NCBI GenBank assembly: GCA_032718475.1
Contig: JAUCBJ010006618.1
Span: forward strand, 1 to 54,776
Direction: 5' to 3'
DNA from: Nemertoderma westbladi
Taxonomy: Eukaryota > Xenacoelomorpha > Nemertodermatida > Nemertodermatidae
Length of the DNA stretch: 54,776 nucleotides
Below, piece after piece: positions 39,354 through 48,077 of this stretch (positions are counted from its first letter, which is position 1; each line of letters starts with the position of its first letter). The position numbers and the translations under genes are program-made. The notes beneath the pieces are model-generated. The model saw only the letters and a list, made by a program, of their open reading frames with translations. It had not been told where the DNA came from and ran no database searches.

Positions 39354-40349
39354 TCACCCTGTCCCCCCCCCCACCGGTATGTCTGGTACTGGGGTTGATG
39401 TTAATACGTTGGGGCCCATGCACCTATCCGCAATAATTCCCCCCTCCCCTGGGTATATGTTATGTCCCTGCATGCTGTAGTCATACTGCTGTGCTGGTAC
39501 CGGTATAGGCCTATCAGCTTCTGGCCTACCCGCCGGTATGTATTCCGCGACTTCCGGGTTTAATCCCGTTGTCCGCGCTATCCTATCGCCTACATTGCCT
39601 CTCTCAGTATGGCCTACGGTATGTGCAGTAAGACCTACAGTATGCCCTACAGTCTGCATGTGTTGCTCGGGATCGAAGTTTATTCTTCTCGAATAATCCT
39701 CCCCGCGGCTACCGTATTCTCGATCGATAAGTCTATTCCGTCGGAAAGTTTTTCTTCGATCCCCCTCTCTTCTGTCCTCATCTTCGTACCGGTACATCGT
39801 GTACCCCTCTCTCGGCGTGTAATGCATCTCACCGGGTCGCATCTCTCCGGGGCGACGGCAATCTCCCGGAGTCCGACCCCACTGACTCTCCGTTCCCATC
39901 TCGACTACCGACGGCTCGCTGTCCGTCCTCGCTCTTCTATCGTTTGCGGCGATACTTCTACTACTGTCTTCCCTTCTTCTCCTATCAGTGGGATATTCCC
40001 GCTCGCGAGATCTCTCGTCGACCTCCCGGTTAAACCCCACTGTTCTTCTTTCCTCCTCTGATCGGGCTCGACGCTCCGTCTGCCCTCCCGCGACGTCAAC
40101 CTGTCTTTCTCTGCTCGATCGCACGTCGCTGGGGATACTCGCAATCCCCCTATTACTTTCCGTCGCCGGTTGTTGCGGTTTACCTTGTTCGGCCCTCGCA
40201 TTATCCGCTGACGGCTGTGGGACACTCTCTGCCCCCCCCTTTTCGCCGCTAACTCTCTGTTGTGGGGCCCTCGTAGCCCCCCCCCCACTCGCTACATCTA
40301 ACTTCGCTACCTCTTTCCCCGCTATCATATACCTCTCTAGTCGACACAT
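39354..40349 (-). CDS. BEL/Pao Gag-upstream ORF: Arg/Glu-rich, disordered
   Basis: About 331 codons, low complexity, rich in Arg, Glu and Ser (RRARSEEERRTVGFNREVDER) with a HTVG-repeat near the C-terminal third (VGHTVGLTAHTVGHTERG). No known domain. It ends in a G run (39361-39371) that also starts the shift into Gag, so it may be the N-terminal part of an extended Gag. Overlaps the preceding ORF through another G run near 40280-40290. Confidence 0.55.
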   Translation of the reverse strand: MCRLERYMIAGKEVAKLDVASGGGATRAPQQRVSGEKGGAESVPQPSADNARAEQGKPQQPATESNRGIASIPSDVRSSRERQVDVAGGQTERRARSEEERRTVGFNREVDERSREREYPTDRRRREDSSRSIAANDRRARTDSEPSVVEMGTESQWGRTPGDCRRPGEMRPGEMHYTPREGYTMYRYEDEDRREGDRRKTFRRNRLIDREYGSRGEDYSRRINFDPEQHMQTVGHTVGLTAHTVGHTERGNVGDRIARTTGLNPEVAEYIPAGRPEADRPIPVPAQQYDYSMQGHNIYPGEGGIIADRCMGPNVLTSTPVPDIPVGGGTG

Positions 40350-41064
40350 CTACCCTACCACAGTCGGGTCTGTTCACCCCCGCCTCTCCCTCTGCTATTG
40401 CGTGGCCTACCAGGCCCTCTACTCCCTCCCTACCAACTACGTGGCCTACCAGGCCCTCTGCTTCCTGTCTACTAACTACGTGGCCTACCAGGCCCTCTGC
40501 TCCCTGTCTACTAACTACGTGGCCTACCAGGCCCTCTGCTCCCTGTCTACTAACTACGTGGCCTACCAGGCCCTCTGCTCCCTGTCTACTAACTACGTGG
40601 CCTACCAGGCCCTCTGCTCCCTGTCTATGTAGGCCCGACGTGTTTACATTAATAGCACCCATATTAGACACTGAATTAATTTGCTCGTTTGAAACAAAAC
40701 CATTTGCATTACTCTGCGCGATCACGTTAACTGAATTATTTTGTAAATTCGGGCTAGAATCATTATTTAAATTATTCGAATTATTCTGTGCAATTGCGTT
40801 ATTTAAGTTATTTTGTAGGTCCGAATTCGGGTTATTATTTTGATTATTTGTATTATTTTGCGTAACTACATCAATATTAGAATTATTTTCTACATTAATA
40901 CTAGGGGCGTTCTGATTTAAATTTAAATTATTACCACTATGTAAAGCATTACCTGTAATAAAGGTTTGATTAGTGTTGTCCCATACGGTACTATCAATAT
41001 TAACAATGTCTACTGTACCATTATTATTATTACCCCCCCCCCCCCCCCGCTCGTACGGTCGCAC
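40249..41064 (-). CDS. BEL/Pao Gag-upstream ORF: Asn-rich with 13-aa repeats
   Basis: About 271 codons. After a Gly run it is extremely Asn-rich (prion-like composition), then carries six copies of a 13-residue unit GLVGHVVSRQGAE encoded by a 39-bp tandem repeat at about 40395-40630. No known domain. The start codon lies within the frame of the preceding ORF; the two frames meet at the G run at 41034-41048, suggesting one protein in the active element. Confidence 0.5.
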   Translation of the reverse strand: MRPYERGGGGGNNNNGTVDIVNIDSTVWDNTNQTFITGNALHSGNNLNLNQNAPSINVENNSNIDVVTQNNTNNQNNNPNSDLQNNLNNAIAQNNSNNLNNDSSPNLQNNSVNVIAQSNANGFVSNEQINSVSNMGAINVNTSGLHRQGAEGLVGHVVSRQGAEGLVGHVVSRQGAEGLVGHVVSRQGAEGLVGHVVSRQEAEGLVGHVVGREGVEGLVGHAIAEGEAGVNRPDCGRVDVSTREVYDSGERGSEVRCSEWGGGYEGPTTES

Positions 41065-41699
41065 CAGTCTTGAGTCTGTCGTGCGGTCCCTGTCAGTGGG
41101 GTATTAATAAATGTATCTACGGCCCCCGGCTCCCTAAAAATACTCGAGCCGGCCCTGCTCTCAGACGGCGCTTTTCGCATGAGTTGCAACTCGTGCGCCC
41201 GTTTAATCTCATCTCCCGCAGACTCACTCTGTAGTCTCTCTATTTTCTTGTTCTCTCCCTCAGTCTCTGCCACTCTCCTCTTACGCTCCTGGATATCCCT
41301 AATGGCCGACTCTGCAGCACTCTTAATACTCTCCCTTCGTCTCACTTCGCGCTCCTTGCGTTCCTTTTCCTCTCTTGCCTCACGCTCCTTGCGTTCCCTT
41401 TCCTCTCTCGCCTCACGCTCCTTGCGTTCCGCCTCGCGCTCCTTGCGTTCCTTTTCCTCTCTCGCCTCACGCTCCTTGCGTTCCTTTTCCCCTCTCGCCT
41501 CACGCTCCCTACACTCCCTTTCCTCTATCTCATCATACTCCCTTAGGCTTTTCAAAGCCCTTTCGGCCCTCTCTCCTGTTTCTTTAAGCAATGCCGTTTC
41601 CCTCTCTAACCGCACTCTCCCTTCCTCTAGCCGTTCCTTCATTTCTCTGTGATCTTTCGCTGCCATGCTGAGACGATATTCGGCACCTATCTCTCTCAC
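41010..41699 (-). CDS. BEL/Pao Gag-upstream ORF: coiled coil
   Basis: About 229 codons, dominated by a Glu/Lys/Arg coiled coil with 11-residue units (EEKERKEREAR) from a 33-bp DNA repeat. It resembles no retroelement domain known to me but fits an oligomerising N-terminal Gag extension. The frame is open upstream of its Met for some distance and ends just after the G run at 41034-41048. Confidence 0.5.
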   Translation of the reverse strand: MREIGAEYRLSMAAKDHREMKERLEEGRVRLERETALLKETGERAERALKSLREYDEIEERECREREARGEKERKEREAREEKERKEREAERKEREAREERERKEREAREEKERKEREVRRRESIKSAAESAIRDIQERKRRVAETEGENKKIERLQSESAGDEIKRAHELQLMRKAPSESRAGSSIFREPGAVDTFINTPLTGTARQTQDWCDRTSGGGGGVIIIMVQ

Positions 41700-41826
41700 C
41701 GCTCTTCCTTTTGCGGAGGATGTAACAGACTTATCGGTTACGACGGATTTCCCCCGCCTTCCCGACCTACTGATTTTCCCCCGCTTCTCGGAGCTTTCTC
41801 CGACCGACGAGGCCGAATCCTCGGGG

Positions 41827-42600
41827 TTAACCTCGGATTCGTTCCCTCCAGCCTACTGGTTTTACTCCCCGGGCATTCACCAAGTATGGCCCTATGTACA
41901 CTGACGCTACACTAGGTTCCATACTCCCACACTCCCATAGTTCAAACAGTTCCCCGGCAATCCCGTGTGCTCTCGTTTCGGCTAGTTCTCTTTGCCCAAA
42001 ACGTATTAGGTAATTTATGTGTCTATCCGACTCACCTAGTCGCTTTCTCAGTCTCACCTCGTCTACCTTCGCCCCTTCCTTCTTGGCGTCCTTTATCATC
42101 CTTCGGGTCGCGTTGTAGGCCCGTCGAAGTCGCTCTGAAACCCCGACGTCCTCGTCGCCGACCTCTCCTCCGTCCCTCCGGGTTCGACGTCGTACCGGCG
42201 GCTCCACCGTCGCCGTTCCGGTGGGCCGTCCGTCGCCCTTGGCCTGTAGCTGGCCGGCGACATCGGTACCGATCTCTTCTCCGTCTCTTCGTGTCCGGCG
42301 TCGCACCGTTGGCCCCACCGTCGCCGTTTCGGTGGGCCGCTCGTCGCCCTCGGCCGGTAGCTGGCCGGCGACATCGGCGCGCCGTTCTCCGTCCCGTGTC
42401 GACTCATCTCCCTCTCCCTCCGTCTCGCTCTCTCTCTCTCTTGGCTCGACTTCGGGTTCCAGGCCCTCCTCGTCCTGTGCTTCCGGTTCGCCCGTTATCG
42501 ATGGCTCCGGCGTCGTGGGCCTGTATCGTTTGGTCGCGGCCTCGCGGATCGTTAGGTCTTCGTCCGGGGTCCGCGTCGGTGTCTCGCCCGATTCACTCAT
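41827..42600 (-). CDS. BEL/Pao first ORF: acidic/Arg-rich N-terminal protein
   Basis: About 257 codons starting 79 bases inside the 5' LTR. Acidic, Pro/Thr/Glu-rich N-terminus, then two copies of a ~37-residue segment (VAGQL...RRRTRRDG), then a helical part (LRRAYNATRRMIKDAKKEG) and a C-terminal YIGPYLVNARG. No family recognised. A frameshift between about 41830 and 41880 would join it to the coiled-coil ORF. Function unknown; position suggests part of a long Gag precursor. Confidence 0.5.
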   Translation of the reverse strand: MSESGETPTRTPDEDLTIREAATKRYRPTTPEPSITGEPEAQDEEGLEPEVEPRERESETEGEGDESTRDGERRADVAGQLPAEGDERPTETATVGPTVRRRTRRDGEEIGTDVAGQLQAKGDGRPTGTATVEPPVRRRTRRDGGEVGDEDVGVSERLRRAYNATRRMIKDAKKEGAKVDEVRLRKRLGESDRHINYLIRFGQRELAETRAHGIAGELFELWECGSMEPSVASVYIGPYLVNARGVKPVGWRERIRG

Positions 42601-42678
42601 CTCGTTTGTGGCTGATGATTCGGCTAGCTAGGTTGCAGTTCTTAGAGTTTAACTAGGGCGGCAGCTCGGTTTAGTTAC

Positions 42679-43216
42679 TGTGACGGGATCCAGGAGGGAT
42701 CCCGATTTATCCGATGTGGTATTTAGTCCACGCGTCCCCGCCGTGTATAAGAGTGAAATAAAGATAACTGAGTTCTGAAGTTCGGTGTATAATAATAGGT
42801 TATAGGATATAGATATATTGTGAATTATACGGTAGGCGGGATACGGTAACTAAAGTCCCATGATCCCCTAACTAAACTAATTGGCTGTACCCTACGCTAG
42901 CACTGCTGCACTGAGATAACTGAATCACTGATTAATAGGTTATTGGTTATATTGCACGGTGGCCTTACTGCTACTCAATCGATGCCATTCCCCCCTCTGA
43001 TTGGTTAATACCCTTGTTGGCGCCCCGTGGAGTATTCCCGTTCACTCCACCTGTTCTCCTTGGGTTAGGGGTTTGGCCCCTGACCCTCTATTGTGTGCTT
43101 CCTTCCCACTCTCATTGGGATGGCACGAGTTGGTTAATTGCCCAATCTCGTGGCTCCCAATATTGCTTATCGGCTAATAACTTTATGGGGTGTTGGCGGG
43201 ATTGAATAAGCTAACA
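42679..43216 (-). repeat. BEL/Pao 5' LTR (538 bp)
   Basis: Pairs with 28773-29310, followed by the second AGAGT target copy at 43217-43221. Confidence 0.95.
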
Positions 43217-44534
43217 AGAGTTAATACCCAGTGCGGGAGAGTAAGAGTTAATACCCAGTGCGGAAGAGTAAGAGTTAATACCCAGTGCGGGAGAGTAAGA
43301 GTTAATACCCAGTGCGGGAGAGTAAGAGTTAATACCCAGTGCGGGAGAGTAAGAGTTAATACCCAGTGCGGGAGAGTAAGAGTTAATACCCAGTGCGGAA
43401 GAGTAAGAGTTAATACCCAGTGCGGGAGAGTACGAGTTAATACCCAGTGCGGAAGAGTAAGAGTTAATACCCAGTGCGGAAGAGTAAGAGTTAATACCCA
43501 GTGCGGGAGAGTAAGAGTTAATACCCAGTGCGGGAGAGTAAGAGTTAATACCCAGTGCGGGAGAGTAAGAGTTAATACCCAGTGCGGAAGAGTAAGAGTT
43601 AATACCCAGTGCGGAAGAGTAAGAGTTAATACCCAGTGCGGGAGAGTAAGAGTTAATACCCAGTGCGGGAGAGTAAGAGTTAATACCCAGTGCGGGAGAG
43701 TAAGAGTTAATACCCAGTGCGGAAGAGTAAGAGTTAATACCCAGTGCGGGAGAGTAAGAGTTAATACCCAGTGCGGAAGAGTAAGAGTTAATACCCAGTG
43801 CGGGAGAGTACGAGTTAATACCCAGTGCAGGAGTGTAAGAGTTAATACCCAGTGCGGGAGAGTAAGAGTTAATACCCAGTGAGGAAGAGTAAGAGTTAAT
43901 TCCCAGTGCGGGAGAGTAAGAGTTAATACCCAGTGCGGGAGAGTAAGAGTTAATACCCAGTGCGGGAGAGTAAGAGTTAATACCCAGTGCGGGAGAGTAA
44001 GAGTTAATACCCAGTGCTGAAGAGTAAGAGTTAATACCCAGTGCGGGAGAGTAAGAGTTAATACCCAGTGCGGGAGAGTAAGAGTTAATACCCAGTGCGG
44101 AAGAGTAAGAGTTAATACCCAGTGCGGAAGAGTAAGAGTTAATACCCAGTGCGGGAGAGTAAGAGTTAATACCCAGTGCGGGAGAGTAAGAGTTAATACC
44201 CAGTGCGGAAGAGTAAGAGTTAATACCCAGTGCGGAAGAGTAAGAGTTAATACCCAGTGCGGGAGAGTAAGAGTTAATACCCAGTGCGGAAGAGTAAGAG
44301 TTAATACCCAGTGCGGAAGAGTAAGAGTTAATACCCAGTGCGGGAGAGTAAGAGTTAATACCCAGTGCGGGAGAGTAAGAGTTAATACCCAGTGCGGGAG
44401 AGTAAGAGTTAATACCCAGTGCGGGAGAGTAAGAGTTAATACCCAGTGCGGGAGAGTAAGAGTTAATACCCAGTGCGGAAGAGTAAGAGTTAATACCCAG
44501 TGCGGAAGAGTAAGAGTTAATACCCAGTGCGGGA
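43217..44534. repeat. 27-bp minisatellite, second part
   Basis: About 49 units, same unit and orientation as 28166-28772, with g/a alternation (gcggga/gcggaa). The long minus-strand open frame across it (LTLPHWVLT repeats) is a by-product of the 27-bp period. Confidence 0.95.
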
Positions 44535-44644
44535 ACAAAAGAACCACAATGAATTATTTACTCATTAATAAGCCATATGTTTAATAAATATAATTTAATA
44601 ACTACGTTACTATAGTTACTCGGATTTTATTTTCTGTATTTCAG

Positions 44645-44762
44645 ATTCGACAACGACACGGCTCGCCTCCGTTGAAGATGTCGGTATCCTTAGCAACACG
44701 GGCCACTACTTGCGCTCATAACATCGGTGATGGTAATCATTCAGAATGGGATGAGAAAATAG
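44645..44762 (+). CDS. CAP-superfamily gene 2, exon (HGSPPL)
   Basis: Acceptor tgtatttcag at 44644, donor at 44763 (gtaata). Encodes IRQRHGSPPLKMSVSLATRA, the conserved start of the CAP fold, and a segment ending WDEKI; leaves one base for the next exon. It joins the exon at 28150 in phase 0 across a 16.5-kb intron that holds the BEL element and the 27-bp array. Confidence 0.75.
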
Positions 44763-44864
44763 GTAATAATAACAGATAGGCAGAGCAGCAGGCGATAAGA
44801 CCGACATATACTTTTAGCGGCTTTAAGTATTGTTTCAACCGTAATGATTTATTTTGATATCCAG

Positions 44865-44996
44865 GCGAAAGCACCTCGATAGTGGAGGATGAGGGGGGAA
44901 GATCTATAACCGGATACGAAGTGGCTGAATTATGGTACGCCGATATGGACAATTATGATTTCGATGTTGGAGATTATACAACAAAAGGAGAGGATA
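44865..44996 (+). CDS. CAP-superfamily gene 2, exon (GES, WYADMDNY)
   Basis: Acceptor tatccag at 44864, donor gtaagt at 44997. The split Gly codon plus GAA gives the GE of the CAP GEN(I/L) motif, then TGYEVAELWYADMDNYDFD matches the conserved E-x-WY-x-E-x-x-x-Y-x-F helix of GLIPR2-like proteins. It ends in phase 1, matching the next exon at 47592. Both CAP-site Glu positions are kept. Confidence 0.8.
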
Positions 44997-45156
44997 GTAA
45001 GTTTTGTATTTCGGATTTAAGTCAGACCTTAATATGCAGTGAATTCTGAATGACATTTGCAGAGACATCTGCAGTTTCATTTCCAGTGTTACAATGTCCG
45101 AGTGGATACAGCGCATAAACTGCTTTCACAGTAGAGTTCGGCGGCCCTGTTTCAAA
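44997..45156 (+). other. Intron sequence 5' of LINE copy E
   Basis: Short unique intron stretch; nothing recognised. Confidence 0.4.
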
Positions 45157-46635
45157 GTTTAAAGCTCATCTATCCCATCATAGTAGACATGTACCGAACA
45201 ACAAGAGTCCCACAAGAAATGAAAACAAATAAGTTGGTGCCAGTTCCCAAGAAGGGCAACCTAACACTCTATGGTTCTTTTCGGGGAATCTCATTGATCT
45301 CGATTGCTGCAAAGCTATACAATAGGATTCTATTAAATCGCATCAGGGATCCCATTGAGAGACTGCTCCATGGAAATCAGAATGGGTTCCGTAAAGGTCG
45401 TGGGGCCATGGAGCCCATATTGGCACTTAGAAGGATAATTGAAGAGTTATTAAAAAAGAAAGACAGGCATCTGGCTGTTATCTTTGTTGACTTCTTCAAG
45501 GCCTTTGATTCAGTCTCTCGGTCACGTATGTTCAGCATACTTTCATTATATGGGATTCCTGATGAAATTATTGCAGCAATCAGATCAGTATACGATGGTT
45601 CGACAACATTTGTGTCTACTGTTGACGGTGACACAGAACCATTTGAAGTGTTATGGGGCGTCCTCCAAGGAGACACACTTGCACCATTCTTGTTCATAAT
45701 TGTGGTTGACTATGTTCTACGCATGTCCTTAGATCATTATAATGATGATGGGGTGATGATAACTCCACCTACTGGCTTCTGAAGTCGAGGATATCCGGCC
45801 AAGTACCTAACTGATCTAGACTTTGCTGATGACGTAGGAGTACTCTCAGAATCACTAGAGGGAGCCCAGTGGCTCCTCAGCTCATTAGAACATGCTGCTT
45901 CTAGTGTTGGTCTTTTTATTAACTCCAGAAAGACCAAAATTTTGACAGTTAACTTTGAAAGTCCTCAGTAATTCTCTGATCGGATGAGCATAAGCTCAAG
46001 GATGGTATGCTTGAGCATGTGGACGACTTCTGTTACCTGGGATCATGGATCCGGAAGTCAGGTGAGGTCCTTCGAATACGTAAGGGAAAGGCATGGGCAG
46101 CCTTGAATAGGCTTTCCAGGGTTTGGAAGTCACCGAGAATTAATCGGAAACTTAAGGTCCGGTTATTTAGAGCAGCAGTAGTTCCAGTACTCCTCTACGG
46201 GAGTCCATGCTGGGCTCTAACTGCTGAGGACACCAAATCTCTGGATGGCACATTCACAAGAATGCTACGCCGGGTTCATTGTGTCAAGTACAATGCACAC
46301 ATCTCCAACCAGACACTATATAACATTGGAGGTGTCTCAATGGTTCCCCCAAGCTTAACACTAGAACAAAATCGCCTCCGCTTTGCAGGACATTGCTTCG
46401 CCGTGAGGACCAGCCAGTGCATAATCTTGTACTTTGGCAGCCTCATGGAGTGAATAAGCATGGTGGACAGCCCATGACTTTCTTGAGACGCATCTTAAAG
46501 GACACTGGCCTTGAAGATGCGGATGATCTAGCAAATGTCATGGGTGATAGGGAGTTGTGGCGGCGCAATTTTGTCGACAAGCCAGCACAGCATTCTTAAA
46601 AATGCAGCTGCAATGCAGCATGCCGATCCTATTAG
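45157..46635 (+). mobile_element. LINE copy E, 5'-truncated, in CAP gene 2 intron
   Basis: Same family as copies A-D, on the plus strand, from just before YRTTRVPQEMK to the 3' end GATCCTATTAG. It has stop codons (about 45780, 45969) and frameshifts (around 45995 and 46392), so it is the oldest of the larger copies. It shows the full central RT: FVDFFKAFDSVS, GVLQGDTLAPFLF, LDFADDVG. Confidence 0.95.
45189..46599 (+). pseudogene. LINE reverse transcriptase (copy E), broken
   Basis: RT without the upstream endonuclease. The 45189-45782 frame covers fingers and palm to YNDDGVMI, then a stop. The FADD box follows in the 45785-45960 region, and the C-terminal region is split in two frames (46007-46453 and 46393-46599). 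Inactive. Confidence 0.85.
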
Positions 46636-47591
46636 TTCAAATCCGACTAAAGGCTGTATAAATTTCGCACTGTTGTTTCCCTAAGTCAGGTAGGTACTTT
46701 AGAAATTAGTGTTTACGCAAACCCAGCGATACAATGGGAATCAGGTTTCTGCTGGGGGATTAAAGAAAGAGTTAGTGTGGCGCCCTCCTGGCCCCACAGG
46801 TAACAGCCAAGTGAGAGAAGCCTTCGGGGTTGCCGCGGGCGTTTCGTTTTGCATACGTTCACAGATCACTCTACTTTACGTTTAGTCATGTTATATTTTG
46901 AGACAGGGGGGGGGGGGGGGGGGGGTAGAAGTCAATATCACAGACTACAGTTTTATTTTTAGGAGTAATTTAGAAGATAGATTTGCATTGAATTTCCACT
47001 GCAGAGGGATGAATTTTGAGCAACCACCGTTTGTTGACTGAATTCCATCTACCAGTTCAATTGAATTCCATATGCCTTATTTATGGGGGGTACATGCTTC
47101 CAGACACAGGTTGCACTAGGCAGAGCAGACTTCTAAAATCATATACGCCGACGTCTGCACTTCACCAGCCATTGGTAGATAGATAACATTCGAGCTGGTC
47201 AAGTCATATACGCTTTTACCTGGACCAGAGGCTTTCCATATATAAAATCCGGCTATAATATATATAGACCAGCCTGTAAGGGATACTGAACTTGGGGGAA
47301 ACGGAATTGCGACAACTATGGAGAATCGGGAAGCCTGGAAGGATCTCATTTCCACTGTCCGAGTTCGCCAGACCTAGTAGTAGTAGTAGAATATATAGAA
47401 TGAATCCACGAGGAACTAGGAACGTTAAAGTGACAGGTTGTACCACATTACTGACACTGTCATAATGGCAGCAGGAAACTCCTATAATTGACCTGACAAC
47501 TCTTGACAAATCAAATAGTTGAACAATTATTGCCCTTCGAGTGAGTTGTTGATTAATAAATCATATTAATTTAACTCTGTTACACTCACAG
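46636..47591 (+). other. Rest of CAP gene 2 intron, with poly-G tract
   Basis: No gene seen. A G run of about 20 lies near 46905-46926. A segment at 47163-47215 (ccagccattggtagat...ctggtcaagtcatata) resembles the LINE 5' leader at 10701-10750, possibly another small relic. Confidence 0.45.
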
Positions 47592-47887
47592 CGGGCCAGT
47601 TCGCCCAGATGGTGTGGGCCTCTACCCGAGAATTCGGTATCACCAAACACAAACCGGGCGACGGTAGAGAGATCATAGTGGCCAACTTCTCTCCCGCTGG
47701 TTGCGGCCCCAACGATAACTTTAAGGATAATATCAGAGATGTAGTCAACCATGAGGTCGGTCTGCATGAGGTTGATGAGGATTCCGGAGATGATAGAAAT
47801 AAAGATAACGATAAACCAGTCACATCCAAGTCGCCACAGCAACTTAAACAGCAACAACAATCATCTACACAGTCTCAAAAAGGTTAG
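47592..47887 (+). CDS. CAP-superfamily gene 2, last exon
   Basis: Acceptor acactcacag at 47591; in phase 1 it completes a Thr codon and reads TGQFAQMVWASTREFGITKH, VANFSPAGCGP and NFKDNIRDVV, the C-terminal half of a GLIPR2-like CAP domain. The CAP1 motif His (HFTxMVW) is Gln. A short acidic then Gln/Ser-rich tail ends at TAG 47885-47887. No signal peptide exon is seen, and GLIPR2-like proteins are intracellular, so a Golgi/cytosolic location is possible but not shown. Confidence 0.8.
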
Positions 47888-48077
47888 GAATCTTACTGGT
47901 GAAAATCAACCCTTTAATGTCAAACATGTGTAAAACTTATGATAATAGGTAAATATATTTAGATAGCGGACATGTTATTCACTAAACGAGGATTTAATGT
48001 CTTCTTAAAGGGCCGGGTACTTGTTTTATAATATTTACGTAACTATATTCGAGTCAATGCGAATCAAATGGCAATGT
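47888..48077. other. 3' flank of CAP gene 2
   Basis: Probable 3' UTR and flank; no polyadenylation signal was assigned. Confidence 0.4.

Larger units (their letters stand above)
28773..43216 (-). mobile_element. BEL/Pao-like LTR retrotransposon, 14.4 kb, with extra ORFs
   Basis: 538-bp LTRs (28773-29310 and 42679-43216; TG...CA on the plus strand) with one difference seen, and an exact AGAGT duplication at 28768-28772 and 43217-43221. All element ORFs are on the minus strand: three or four novel ORFs, gag with a DUF1759-type domain, BEL-type pol, a repeat-rich gap, then an exonuclease/zinc-knuckle ORF. A purine tract (GGGGGGGAG, minus strand) abuts the 3' LTR at 29311-29319. No TGG-type primer-binding site is evident next to 42678. 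Usual BEL elements are about half this length. It lies in intron 1 of the CAP gene in antisense orientation. Confidence 0.95.

Noticed and set aside
41179-42656. Plus-strand Ser/Arg/Pro-rich ORFs over the BEL gag region
   Set aside because: Antisense shadows of the Glu/Lys/Arg-rich coding strand.
43183-44547. Minus-strand 454-codon ORF of LTLPHWVLT repeats and its plus-strand partner
   Set aside because: The period is 27 bp, a multiple of three, so open frames arise automatically; no start context, domain or flanking coding sequence supports a gene.
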